From assembly GCA_947632615.1 (NCBI GenBank), contig CANRPW010000017.1, positions 1-53,876 of the forward strand: a stretch of DNA of 53,876 nucleotides, in the 5' to 3' direction. Made by a program: the position numbers and the translations under genes. Positions 41,165 through 49,135 of the stretch are shown here, piece by piece. The notes below the pieces were generated by a model that saw only the letters and a list, made by a program, of their open reading frames with translations, searched no databases and was not told where the DNA came from. Every line of letters begins with the position of its first letter. Positions within the stretch are counted from its first letter, which is position 1. Origin of the DNA: an uncultured Clostridia bacterium. GTDB lineage: Bacteria > Bacillota > Clostridia > Lachnospirales > CAG-274.

Positions 41165-43348
41165 TTATGCAATTTTTTCAACTTCACAGCCTTTAAAGAA
41201 TGATTTTATTATGTCTTTATAATTCATTCCCATATCTGCCAAAGCCTTTGCTCCGTTCTGACTCATACCGACTCCGTGGCCAAAGCCTCCGCCGTAAAAA
41301 TAAAGCATATCGCCGTTTTTCTCAATGGCAAAAAATGTAGAGGGCAGGCTTGTCATTTCCCGTGTTGTGCCGTCCGAGAGCTTCACGGTTATGCTTTTCA
41401 CCGAATTTCTGACGGCGTTTTCACCTATAAGCTCCAAGTCGCCATCCTCACCCTCAAGGGTCATAGACATAACATTTCCTCCTTCACCTCGCTTAGTGAC
41501 GGTCGCTGAGATTATGCTTCCTACTGTAGACTTAAAGCCGTCAAGGGGCATAGAAAAGCTCCACCGAAAGTAGGGGAAGTCCTTTTCGTAGGCTTTGTCG
41601 TTTTTCAGCTTAAAAAAGCTAAGAGCCTTGGCTTCGTCGGAAAAATCGGGTCTTTCAAAATCGCCTATAACTCCTGAGCTTAAATATTCGGGAGTGGACG
41701 AGGGGTAAAGCCCTCCGTCAGACCATATCTCTCCGCTGTTTGCGCCTATGCCGCAGGAGGTGGAATAAAAATTGGCATTTATTACATTGTCGTCATATAC
41801 AATATATTCTCCCTTTGTCTTGTCTACGGCTTCCGTTGCCTCGGGGCAGACGGAGCCCGGGTTATATACCTGGAAGGCTACAGTGTTGTCAATGTTTCCT
41901 CCGCACTCAAGCCTTTTATTGGAAAAAAGCTGGTTGTAGGCATAGCTTCTCGCCGCTAAAGCCTGAGCCTTAAGGGCTTCAACGCCATAGGAAGCAGGCA
42001 TTTCACCGCACACAACGCCGTAAAGATATTCGTCTATGCCAAGCTCGCTGACTACATAATAGCCTTCCTTTGCCTTTATAATGTCTATATGCCCTCCGCA
42101 GGCATTACCGTTTACGGTAATGTCACCATCGGAGGTTGCTGTCAGCTTTTTGCCTCTGAAAAAGCCGCCATCTGTTGATGTGTTTATTTCCGCAGATCCT
42201 GCTTTTATCTGTTCACTCTCGCCGCTTTTTATATTTATTTCCTTGTCGGAAGACAGGGTAATACTTTTATTTATAAGCTCCCCATCAGGACTCGTCATAA
42301 CAACTCTTATTTTATCCTTAGGCACTTCATCGCATATGGCGCACACTGCCTTGTTGTCTTTAAAAAATACCCGTGCGTTGCTGCCGCTTATAATCTTTCT
42401 TATGCTGCCGCAGCTTATGCCGTCAAAGGTCTGATAAGCCGTAAAGCCTTCCCCTATGTTGTAGGAATAGTCATCGTCAAACAAAAGTACATCATCTGCC
42501 ATTATTATTTTGCCGCTTTTCTCCTGTGTATAAGGGGACGAGCTTTCTATAGCCTCTCCCTTTATTTGTATATCGGCTATATAAGGGCACTCCAAACTAC
42601 AGGCAATAGCGCCTGTCAGCTCCTTTTTTACCCCGCCGGCATATATTTCGGTTTTTTCTCTGCCGCTTTTAAGTACAAGACATTTTTGCAGAGTCGGCTC
42701 GACTGTGGCTATTGACTTAATACCTATTATGCAGTTGTCTTTTACCATAAATTCGCAGCCACAGTTTTCCAAGCCTCCGCTTATAAAGCCGTCCGTGCGG
42801 TACAGACCTGAGTCGGTTATTATGTAATTTTCTATTTCGCTGTTTTTATACTCTGTAAGCAGAATAGTCATAGAGGCTGTCTTTATTTCCGCCAGACTGC
42901 CCGCCTGAGAAAGCTTGTCCATTATTTCTATCCATTTGTAATATGAAATGGGGCTTGTCAAGATCTTTTCATCGGTTTCTATACTCAGCCTGCCGCTTTT
43001 GTCTATTGCGTCAATAAGGAAAGAAGCCTCCCGCACCGTGAGATAGTCATTTGGGCGAAATTTGCCGTCACCGCCAAGCATAACGCCTGCCAGGCAGACG
43101 GCATTTATGTATTTATATAAGTCGTCATCAGGGCTTATATCCGAAAATTCAGCCTTTTCGTCTGAGCTTATTATTTCACCGATATCATACATACACAGCG
43201 CAATCATTCGGCTGACCTCGCCTCTGGTAATTGGCAGAGCCTCTCCGTATGCGCCCACCTCGGGTAAAGCTGCCTCCTCTTTAGGCTCGTCCCCTTTGGC
43301 GCAGCCGCAAAGTATAATGGCAATAAATATAAGTATTATCTTTTTCAT
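41165..43348 (-). CDS. SpoIID/LytB-domain lipoprotein with SLH-like N-terminus
   Basis: A 727-aa secreted protein. MKKIILIFIAIILCGCAKGD is a lipoprotein signal with lipobox LCGC (lipidated Cys about residue 15). SLH-like motifs follow (about 35-130: ITRGEVSRMIALCMYD, FRPNDYLTVREASFLIDAI). The C-terminal third (about 425-720) is a SpoIID domain: IDEYLYGVVCGEMPASYGVE, ALKAQALAARSYAY, NANFYSTSCGIG and GHGVGMSQNGAKALADM. SpoIID is a lytic transglycosylase needed for spore engulfment; this protein is about twice as long and may act on the vegetative wall. I chose ATG 43348 (AAAGGAG upstream). Confidence 0.85.
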   Translation of the reverse strand: MKKIILIFIAIILCGCAKGDEPKEEAALPEVGAYGEALPITRGEVSRMIALCMYDIGEIISSDEKAEFSDISPDDDLYKYINAVCLAGVMLGGDGKFRPNDYLTVREASFLIDAIDKSGRLSIETDEKILTSPISYYKWIEIMDKLSQAGSLAEIKTASMTILLTEYKNSEIENYIITDSGLYRTDGFISGGLENCGCEFMVKDNCIIGIKSIATVEPTLQKCLVLKSGREKTEIYAGGVKKELTGAIACSLECPYIADIQIKGEAIESSSPYTQEKSGKIIMADDVLLFDDDYSYNIGEGFTAYQTFDGISCGSIRKIISGSNARVFFKDNKAVCAICDEVPKDKIRVVMTSPDGELINKSITLSSDKEINIKSGESEQIKAGSAEINTSTDGGFFRGKKLTATSDGDITVNGNACGGHIDIIKAKEGYYVVSELGIDEYLYGVVCGEMPASYGVEALKAQALAARSYAYNQLFSNKRLECGGNIDNTVAFQVYNPGSVCPEATEAVDKTKGEYIVYDDNVINANFYSTSCGIGANSGEIWSDGGLYPSSTPEYLSSGVIGDFERPDFSDEAKALSFFKLKNDKAYEKDFPYFRWSFSMPLDGFKSTVGSIISATVTKRGEGGNVMSMTLEGEDGDLELIGENAVRNSVKSITVKLSDGTTREMTSLPSTFFAIEKNGDMLYFYGGGFGHGVGMSQNGAKALADMGMNYKDIIKSFFKGCEVEKIA

Positions 43349-43452
43349 AGCCTTTATCTCCTTTGTAAAGTTGTTATTACTATAATATATTATTATGGAC
43401 TTTGCTTTATTCCAAAAAGTTAAAAAAAGTCGGATTTTATTATAAAAAAGTT

Positions 43453-43525
43453 CTTGCATATTTAGTAGGTTGGTATTATAATAAAATCAATATTTAGTTA
43501 TGAGAAGACGAAATCTAACTAAATA
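43453..43525 (+). promoter_or_regulatory. nrdD promoter with probable NrdR boxes
   Basis: TTGCAT (43454-43459) and TATAAT (43477-43482) are 17 bp apart. Two ATATTTAGT copies (43458-43466 and 43490-43498) sit 32 bp apart, close to three helical turns, inside 16-bp segments that partly match the NrdR box ACACWATATATWGTGT (second copy 43485-43500 about 11 of 16). A 10-bp inverted repeat TATTTAGTTA/TAACTAAATA (43491-43500/43516-43525) also uses this half-site. NrdR, the common repressor of ribonucleotide reductase genes, is the likely regulator. Confidence 0.6.
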
Positions 43526-43556
43526 TGGTAATTTTATTTTTCTGGGGGAAATTATT

Positions 43557-45737
43557 ATGAAAATCTTAAAGAGAAGTGGTTCTGAAGAGATTTTCGACAT
43601 AACCAAGATCACGGCTGCCATCCAGAAGGCTAACAATACTGTTCAGGCGTATGACAAAATGACAAGACAGCAGATACTTGCCATTTCTCAACATATTGAA
43701 GAATATTGCAGCCACTTGACAAGAGCCTTAAGCGTCGAAGAAATTCAGGACATGGTAGAAGAAGAAATAATGAAGCAGGGCGCTTATAACGTAGCTAAAA
43801 ACTACATCAAATATCGTTATAAGAGAGCCATGGTCAGAAGATCTAACACTACCGACGAGCAAATTCTCAGCCTGCTTGAATTTGACAACGAAGAAGTGAA
43901 GCAGGAAAACTCAAACAAAAATCCTACCATCAACAGCGTTCAGAGAGATTATATGGCAGGGGAAGTCAGCAAGGACATAACAAGACGGTTTCTTCTTCCT
44001 GACGATGTATTGGAAGCTCACGAAAAGGGTATCATACATTTCCATGATGCCGACTATTTCGCTCAGCACATGCACAACTGCTGCCTTGTTAATCTTGAAG
44101 ATATGCTGCAAAACGGCACTGTTATAAGCGAAACAATGATAGAAAAGCCCCACAGCTTTTCAACAGCCTGCAACATTGCCACACAAAGCATAGCTCAGAT
44201 AGCCAGCTCGCAGTACGGCGGTCAGAGCATAACTCTTTCTCATCTTGCTCCCTTTGTACAGATAAGCAGAGAAAAATATCTTAAAGAAGTAAGGGAAGAA
44301 TTTGAGGAACAGAATATCGAAGTTACAGATGATGAGATAAAAGCTATTGCTGAGTCAAGAGTGCGCAGAGAGATACGCCAGGGCGTACAGATGATACAAT
44401 ATCAGGTAATCACCCTTATGACCACCAACGGCCAAGCTCCCTTTGTAACAGTATTTATGTATATCGACGAGGTAGAAGAGGGTCAGACAAGAGATGACCT
44501 TGCTCTTATAATAGAGGAGATGCTTCATCAGCGCATAAAGGGCGTTAAGAATGAAAAGGGCATTTACATTACACCGGCTTTCCCCAAGCTTATATATGTG
44601 CTTGAAGAAGACAACATTCATTCCGACAGCAAATATTGGTATCTCACCGAGCTTGCGGCTAAGTGTACGGCAAAGAGAATGGTGCCCGACTACATTTCGG
44701 AAAAGATAATGAAACAGCTTAAGGAAGGCAACTGCTATACCTGCATGGGCTGCCGCTCCTTCCTTACAGTATATAGAGATGAAAACGGAAAGGAAAAGTT
44801 CTACGGTCGTTTTAATCAGGGCGTTGTTACCCTCAATTTAGTAGACGTAGCATGCTCCTCAGGCGGCGATCTTGATCTTTTTTATAAAATACTCGACGAA
44901 AGACTGGAGCTTTGCTATAGGGCTCTTATGTGCCGTCACAACCGTCTTAAGGGCACACCCTCAGACGTTGCGCCTATACTCTGGCAGTACGGAGCACTTG
45001 CAAGACTTAAGAAGGGCGAGAAGATAGACAAGCTTCTTTACAACGGCTATTCTACAATTTCTCTCGGCTATGCAGGTCTTTGCGAATGTACAAGATATAT
45101 GACAGGCAAGTCACATACCGACCCTTCAGCAACACCCTTTGCCATTGACCTTATGGAAAGACTCAATGCGGCATGTAAGAAGTGGAGAGAAGAAACTACA
45201 ATAGCCTTCAGTCTTTACGGCACACCTCTTGAATCAACCACATATAAATTCGCAAAATGCCTTCAGAAGCGTTTTGGCATAATTGAAGGTGTAACCGATA
45301 AAAACTATATCACAAACAGCTATCACGTTCACGTTACGGAAAATATAAATGCCTTTGACAAGCTGACATTTGAGGCTCAGTTCCAGGCGCTTTCTCCCGG
45401 CGGGGCTATTAGCTACGTTGAAGTACCTAATATGCAAAACAATATTCCCGCTGTTCTTGCTGTTATGCAGCACATATATGAAAATATAATGTATGCAGAG
45501 CTTAACACCAAGAGCGACTATTGCCACGTATGCGGCTTTGACGGCGAAATTAAAATAGTTGAAGACGACGGCAAGCTTGTATGGGAATGTCCTAACTGCG
45601 GAAACAGAGATGAAAACAAAATGAACGTAGCAAGAAGAACCTGCGGTTATATAGGCACACAATTTTGGAACCAAGGCAGAACTCAGGAAATTCAGGATAG
45701 GGTAATGCACCTTTCGGGCGTGCGTGACGCATTGTAA
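43557..45737 (+). CDS. nrdD: Anaerobic ribonucleoside-triphosphate reductase (class III)
   Basis: Glycyl-radical enzyme that makes dNTPs without oxygen, 726 aa. Parts: ATP-cone allosteric domain (about 1-95), catalytic barrel, zinc site near the C-terminus (CHVCGF and CPNCG) and the glycyl radical loop RRTCGYIGTQFW, whose Gly near residue 697 is activated by NrdG. I chose ATG 43557 (GGGGGAAATT upstream) rather than the reading frame from 43500. The nrdG start overlaps its stop (TAATG). Confidence 0.97.
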   Translation: MKILKRSGSEEIFDITKITAAIQKANNTVQAYDKMTRQQILAISQHIEEYCSHLTRALSVEEIQDMVEEEIMKQGAYNVAKNYIKYRYKRAMVRRSNTTDEQILSLLEFDNEEVKQENSNKNPTINSVQRDYMAGEVSKDITRRFLLPDDVLEAHEKGIIHFHDADYFAQHMHNCCLVNLEDMLQNGTVISETMIEKPHSFSTACNIATQSIAQIASSQYGGQSITLSHLAPFVQISREKYLKEVREEFEEQNIEVTDDEIKAIAESRVRREIRQGVQMIQYQVITLMTTNGQAPFVTVFMYIDEVEEGQTRDDLALIIEEMLHQRIKGVKNEKGIYITPAFPKLIYVLEEDNIHSDSKYWYLTELAAKCTAKRMVPDYISEKIMKQLKEGNCYTCMGCRSFLTVYRDENGKEKFYGRFNQGVVTLNLVDVACSSGGDLDLFYKILDERLELCYRALMCRHNRLKGTPSDVAPILWQYGALARLKKGEKIDKLLYNGYSTISLGYAGLCECTRYMTGKSHTDPSATPFAIDLMERLNAACKKWREETTIAFSLYGTPLESTTYKFAKCLQKRFGIIEGVTDKNYITNSYHVHVTENINAFDKLTFEAQFQALSPGGAISYVEVPNMQNNIPAVLAVMQHIYENIMYAELNTKSDYCHVCGFDGEIKIVEDDGKLVWECPNCGNRDENKMNVARRTCGYIGTQFWNQGRTQEIQDRVMHLSGVRDAL

Positions 45738-46258
45738 TGTATTACGGCGCAGCCGATACCTGTGATATTGCAAACGGCATTGGCGTAAGAGTGACCCTCT
45801 TTGTGTCAGGCTGCACAAACAGATGTAAGGGTTGTTTTCAGCCCGAAACATGGGACTTTGAATATGGCAATCTCTATACCTACGAAATAGAAGAAAAAAT
45901 ACTTGATGCCATAGCTCCTCCCTATATAAGCGGTCTTACACTTTTAGGGGGCGAACCCTTTGAGCCTGAAAATCAAAGAGAGCTTGTAGGGCTTCTCAGA
46001 AAAATGCGCAGAAGATATCCTCACAAAACAGTATGGGCTTATACGGGCTTTACCCTTGAAAACGAACTAAGCCCCGGGGGCAGAAAATACTGCGAGGTAA
46101 CGGCAGAAATGCTGTCTATGATAGATGTGCTTGTAGACGGCAGATTTGTGCAGGAGAAGAAAAACCTCTCACTTAGATTTAGAGGCTCTGAAAACCAGCG
46201 TATAATAGATCTTAAGTCTACCTTGGAAAAACATAGAACCATACTATATATGGAATGA
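45737..46258 (+). CDS. nrdG: Anaerobic ribonucleotide reductase activating protein
   Basis: Radical SAM activase that creates the glycyl radical on NrdD, 173 aa. The 4Fe-4S motif CTNRCKGC (C26, C30, C33) and the block LLGGEPFEPENQ are typical. It is coupled to nrdD by overlapping stop and start codons. A hairpin terminator follows. Confidence 0.95.
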   Translation: MYYGAADTCDIANGIGVRVTLFVSGCTNRCKGCFQPETWDFEYGNLYTYEIEEKILDAIAPPYISGLTLLGGEPFEPENQRELVGLLRKMRRRYPHKTVWAYTGFTLENELSPGGRKYCEVTAEMLSMIDVLVDGRFVQEKKNLSLRFRGSENQRIIDLKSTLEKHRTILYME

Positions 46259-46265
46259 CTTAACT

Positions 46266-46298
46266 ACCCTGCATTATATTTGTAATGCAGGGTATTTT
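46266..46298 (+). terminator. Intrinsic terminator after nrdG
   Basis: Perfect 11-bp stem ACCCTGCATTA/TAATGCAGGGT (46266-46276/46283-46293), loop TATTTG, followed by ATTTT. The T run is short. Confidence 0.8.
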
Positions 46299-46301
46299 AT
46301 G

Positions 46302-46331
46302 TTGCGTGAAAAGGTCAGGTTGTGGTATAAT
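46302..46331 (+). promoter_or_regulatory. Sigma-A type promoter of the DJ-1 gene
   Basis: TTGCGT (46302-46307) and TATAAT (46326-46331) are 18 bp apart, 24 bp before ATG 46356. Confidence 0.6.
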
Positions 46332-46355
46332 GATATTAGTGAAAGGAGCGATATT

Positions 46356-46901
46356 ATGAAAAACATATATATATTTTTAGGCGATGGCTTTGAAACGATA
46401 GAGGCTCTCACCTCTGTAGACGTCCTGAGAAGGGCAGGGGCTGATGTAAAGACTGTTTCTATTATGAGCGGCAAAACTGTTATATCAAGCCATAACGTGC
46501 CCGTAGAGGCTGATATAATGCTTGACGAGGCAGAGCTTGACGACTCCGATATGATGATACTCCCCGGCGGGCTTGGAGGTACTAACAATATAAAAGCCTG
46601 TAAAAAGCTCATAGATGCACTTATAACCCAGAATGAAAAGGGCAAATATGTATGCGCCATCTGCGCCGCACCCTCAGCACTTGGAGTAAACGGCATTTTA
46701 GAGGGCAGAAAAGCTACGGTATATCCGGGTTTTGAAGCTGAAATGAAGGGCTGCAAGGTCACAGGGCAAAAGGTCGTTAAAGACGGAAATATAATAACCG
46801 GTATGGGGCCCGGTATGGCTATGGATTTTGCCTTTGCCATTCTCGAGGTTGTTTCCGGCAAAAAGGCAGTAAAGCAGGTCAAAGAGGGAATGATTCTGTA
46901 A
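46356..46901 (+). CDS. DJ-1/PfpI family protein
   Basis: A 181-aa class I glutamine amidotransferase-like protein. GFETIEALTSVDVLRRAG at the start has the conserved Glu, and CAICAAPSALG has the nucleophilic-elbow Cys at residue 103. Members have been described as chaperones, glyoxalases or deglycases; the exact role here is not determined. I chose ATG 46356 behind AAAGGAGCG; the reading frame is open back to 46299. Confidence 0.9.
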   Translation: MKNIYIFLGDGFETIEALTSVDVLRRAGADVKTVSIMSGKTVISSHNVPVEADIMLDEAELDDSDMMILPGGLGGTNNIKACKKLIDALITQNEKGKYVCAICAAPSALGVNGILEGRKATVYPGFEAEMKGCKVTGQKVVKDGNIITGMGPGMAMDFAFAILEVVSGKKAVKQVKEGMIL

Positions 46902-46919
46902 ATTGATTAAAGGAACCGG

Positions 46920-47444
46920 GTGAAAGCTATGAATGCTTTACAAAAATATTTTGTTTACAGACAGAGCCTTATAAATCAATATGTAAAGGGAGATATGACA
47001 AAAGAGGAATATCTCGACTCAAATCTTGATGCTGTGCTTTCATTAAGAGATAAGCCCTTCAGATATGTAGACAGCGTTGAAAAGGGGCTTTTTAACTATC
47101 AATATTATAATGCCATGGCAAAGGCATGCAAAATGGAAGCAAAATATTCTGACGAACAAAGATTGCTGATTGAAGATAAAATGAATTATTACTATTCAAG
47201 TAAAGACAATGCAACAATGAAAATTTTAAAGCTTTTAGACTATAAAAATATAGAAGCATATTTTATAAAGGTGAGGTCTAAATTTTTAAGAGGCAGACTG
47301 TTTGAGATAATACTTAAAGATTACGAAAATATGATACTCCATTCACAAAACGAAGCCATTTTAAACAGACTGCGTGAAGAGGGCGTATTTTCAGAAGGCT
47401 CAAAAAAATCATTGATAGACTATTATATAAACTCTAAATATTAA
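46920..47444 (+). CDS. Hypothetical protein (DUF6648-like, 174 aa)
   Basis: A helical, charged protein without signal or membrane segment. Recognisable pattern FNYQYYNAMAKACKMEAKY; it resembles a family of unknown function seen in Clostridia. A GTG at 46920 fits the AAGGA site (46910-46914) better than ATG 46929. It follows the DJ-1 gene by 18 bp and may share its transcript. Confidence 0.7.
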   Translation: MKAMNALQKYFVYRQSLINQYVKGDMTKEEYLDSNLDAVLSLRDKPFRYVDSVEKGLFNYQYYNAMAKACKMEAKYSDEQRLLIEDKMNYYYSSKDNATMKILKLLDYKNIEAYFIKVRSKFLRGRLFEIILKDYENMILHSQNEAILNRLREEGVFSEGSKKSLIDYYINSKY

Positions 47445-47461
47445 TTGTCATAATTTGAAGG

Positions 47462-47490
47462 TTGATTTTATTAAGTATAGATGATATAAT
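47462..47490 (+). promoter_or_regulatory. Promoter of ssrA
   Basis: TTGATT (47462-47467) and TATAAT (47485-47490) separated by 17 bp, 12 bp before the mature 5' end at 47502. Confidence 0.85.
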
Positions 47491-47501
47491 AAATTTTCCA
47501 A

Positions 47502-47854
47502 GGGGATGTAAAGGTTTCGACGGGGATCTTGATAGACGGGATAGCCATTGGAAATGGGTATTTCCTTAAAAGCCCAAACTTTTTTTAAATTAATCGACAA
47601 CGATAATTTAGCTTACGCTGCCTAATTAAGCGGCAGCTGTTCCCTCCGCTTTCCTCACAGGGCGGAATAGGAGCATCGACTTTTGTGAGCAACCTTTTCC
47701 GTTAAGCTTTGCCCGGAAGAGAGATACCATGAAGCTTACGAGCTCTGAAGCCTGTTTGTCGGCGCCCGAGGTCGGAATTTTAAAAGACAAACTATAATGG
47801 TAGAAGTCGCATCCGATGGGTTTTCGGACAGGGGTTCGACTCCCCTCATCTCCA
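47502..47854 (+). ncRNA. ssrA: tmRNA
   Basis: Transfer-messenger RNA, about 353 nt before CCA addition, that rescues stalled ribosomes. The 5' end GGGGATG pairs with CATCTCC near the 3' end, and the T arm GGGGTTCGACTCCCC is present. The tag reading frame GAC AAC GAT AAT TTA GCT TAC GCT GCC TAA gives DNDNLAYAA (the resume codon is probably just before). A tag ending in AYAA is less common than the usual ALAA. Pseudoknot regions follow the tag stop. Confidence 0.95.
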
Positions 47855-47895
47855 TGACACATATAGACCTTTGCCGACCGAACTGCGGTTTGGAA

Positions 47896-48020
47896 GCGGA
47901 GCGAGGGATAAGACAAAACAGGGACGGGGACAAGCAGGCTTGCTTGTCCCCGTCCCTGTTTTGTCTTATCCCTCGCTCCGCCCCCATTGGTCCGCCCTGA
48001 AAAACCATCTTTGATGGTTT
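47896..48020. repeat. Hairpin cluster K after tmRNA
   Basis: A perfect 41-bp stem (47896-47936/47941-47981, loop GGCT), then linker CCCCCATTGGTCCGCC and a short 8-bp stem (48002-48009/48013-48020, loop TTT). The arrangement long stem - linker - short stem is the same as in clusters F and J. It ends 15 bp before the tyrA stop codon. Confidence 0.95.
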
Positions 48021-48034
48021 GTAAGGGTGGGGCA

Positions 48035-49120
48035 TCACAAAATTACATTATAGCCGTTTTTCCTAAGTATATCAGCCGATTTTTTAACATCCGCGTCACT
48101 TTCAAGACGTATCTTCATAACACCGTCAGAATACTCCCTATTGTTCATAATTCCTATGTTTTTGATGTTTATATGCAGATCGCTGAGTATTTTAACCACA
48201 TCTGCAATGGCGCCGGGTCTGTCCGTAATATCCACCTTAAAGGTATAGGTCTTAAGAGAGCTTCTGCCCATACCGTCAGAAAAGCTGTTTCTGAATTCTC
48301 TGGCGCTTTTAAACAGAGAATATATGCGTTTATAGTCTTCATCTACAAGGGCGCTTCTGAATTTATCTATATTGCTTGCAAAAACGTCTATTACATTCAA
48401 AATTTCGTCCCTGTTTTCGGCACATATGCTGCTCCACATTTCCGAGCCTGAAGATGCTATTCTTGTAATGTCCTTAAAGCCTCCTGCGGCAAGCATGTGC
48501 ATATCATGCTCCTCATCGTCAAGCTCTGACACCGTATTTACAAGCCCTGCCGCTATTATATGGGGTACATGGCTTATTGCCGCAACCACATGGTCGTGCT
48601 TATACGGATTCATAACAATGGGAATAGCGCCTATTTTTTTAACAAGCTGTGTATACTCGTCAATAAACTTTGAAGGCACATGGGGCGAAGGAGTGAGAAT
48701 GTAAAAGGCATTTTCATAAAGGCTGTCCTTTGCAGCCGAAAAGCCGGTTTTCTCAGAGCCTGCCATAGGGTGAGCGCCTATAAAATTAATACCCTCAATT
48801 TCCGAAAGCTCTTTATATATCTCGCCCTTTGTACTTCCCGCATCTGTAATTATACAGCTTTTCTTTATAATAGGCATAAGCTGCCTTGCATATTCGCAAA
48901 TTTTATTCACAGGTGTGCACAGAAATATTATGTCGCAGTCAGCAAACACCGAAAGATCGGTGACAGAATATGCCGATAATACCCCTTGAGAATAGGCATC
49001 CTTTAATGGGGCTTCACTTCTGCTATAGCCCACAACTTTAATATTACACCTGTTTTTAAGCGCCAAGGCAATAGAGCCGCCTATAAGCCCGAAGCCAAGA
49101 ATACCCGCTTTTTTTATCAT
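48035..49120 (-). CDS. tyrA: Prephenate dehydrogenase with ACT domain
   Basis: NAD+-dependent enzyme of tyrosine biosynthesis that decarboxylates prephenate to 4-hydroxyphenylpyruvate, 361 aa. NAD fold GILGFGLIGGSIALAL (about 5-20), catalytic block GAHPMAGSEKTGF, and a C-terminal ACT domain (about 290-361: KVDITDRPGAIADVVKILSD) that probably senses tyrosine. It lies 15 bp downstream of the DAHP-synthase-like gene on the same strand, as expected for an aromatic amino acid operon. Confidence 0.95.
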   Translation of the reverse strand: MIKKAGILGFGLIGGSIALALKNRCNIKVVGYSRSEAPLKDAYSQGVLSAYSVTDLSVFADCDIIFLCTPVNKICEYARQLMPIIKKSCIITDAGSTKGEIYKELSEIEGINFIGAHPMAGSEKTGFSAAKDSLYENAFYILTPSPHVPSKFIDEYTQLVKKIGAIPIVMNPYKHDHVVAAISHVPHIIAAGLVNTVSELDDEEHDMHMLAAGGFKDITRIASSGSEMWSSICAENRDEILNVIDVFASNIDKFRSALVDEDYKRIYSLFKSAREFRNSFSDGMGRSSLKTYTFKVDITDRPGAIADVVKILSDLHINIKNIGIMNNREYSDGVMKIRLESDADVKKSADILRKNGYNVIL

Positions 49121-49135
49121 AACCTTTACCTCAAA

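Noticed and set aside
35..48020. Ordinary intrinsic terminators
   Set aside because: True terminators with T runs occur separately (for example 31585-31619, 23761-23807). The long hairpins mostly lack T runs and occur in tandem, so termination is not their main feature.
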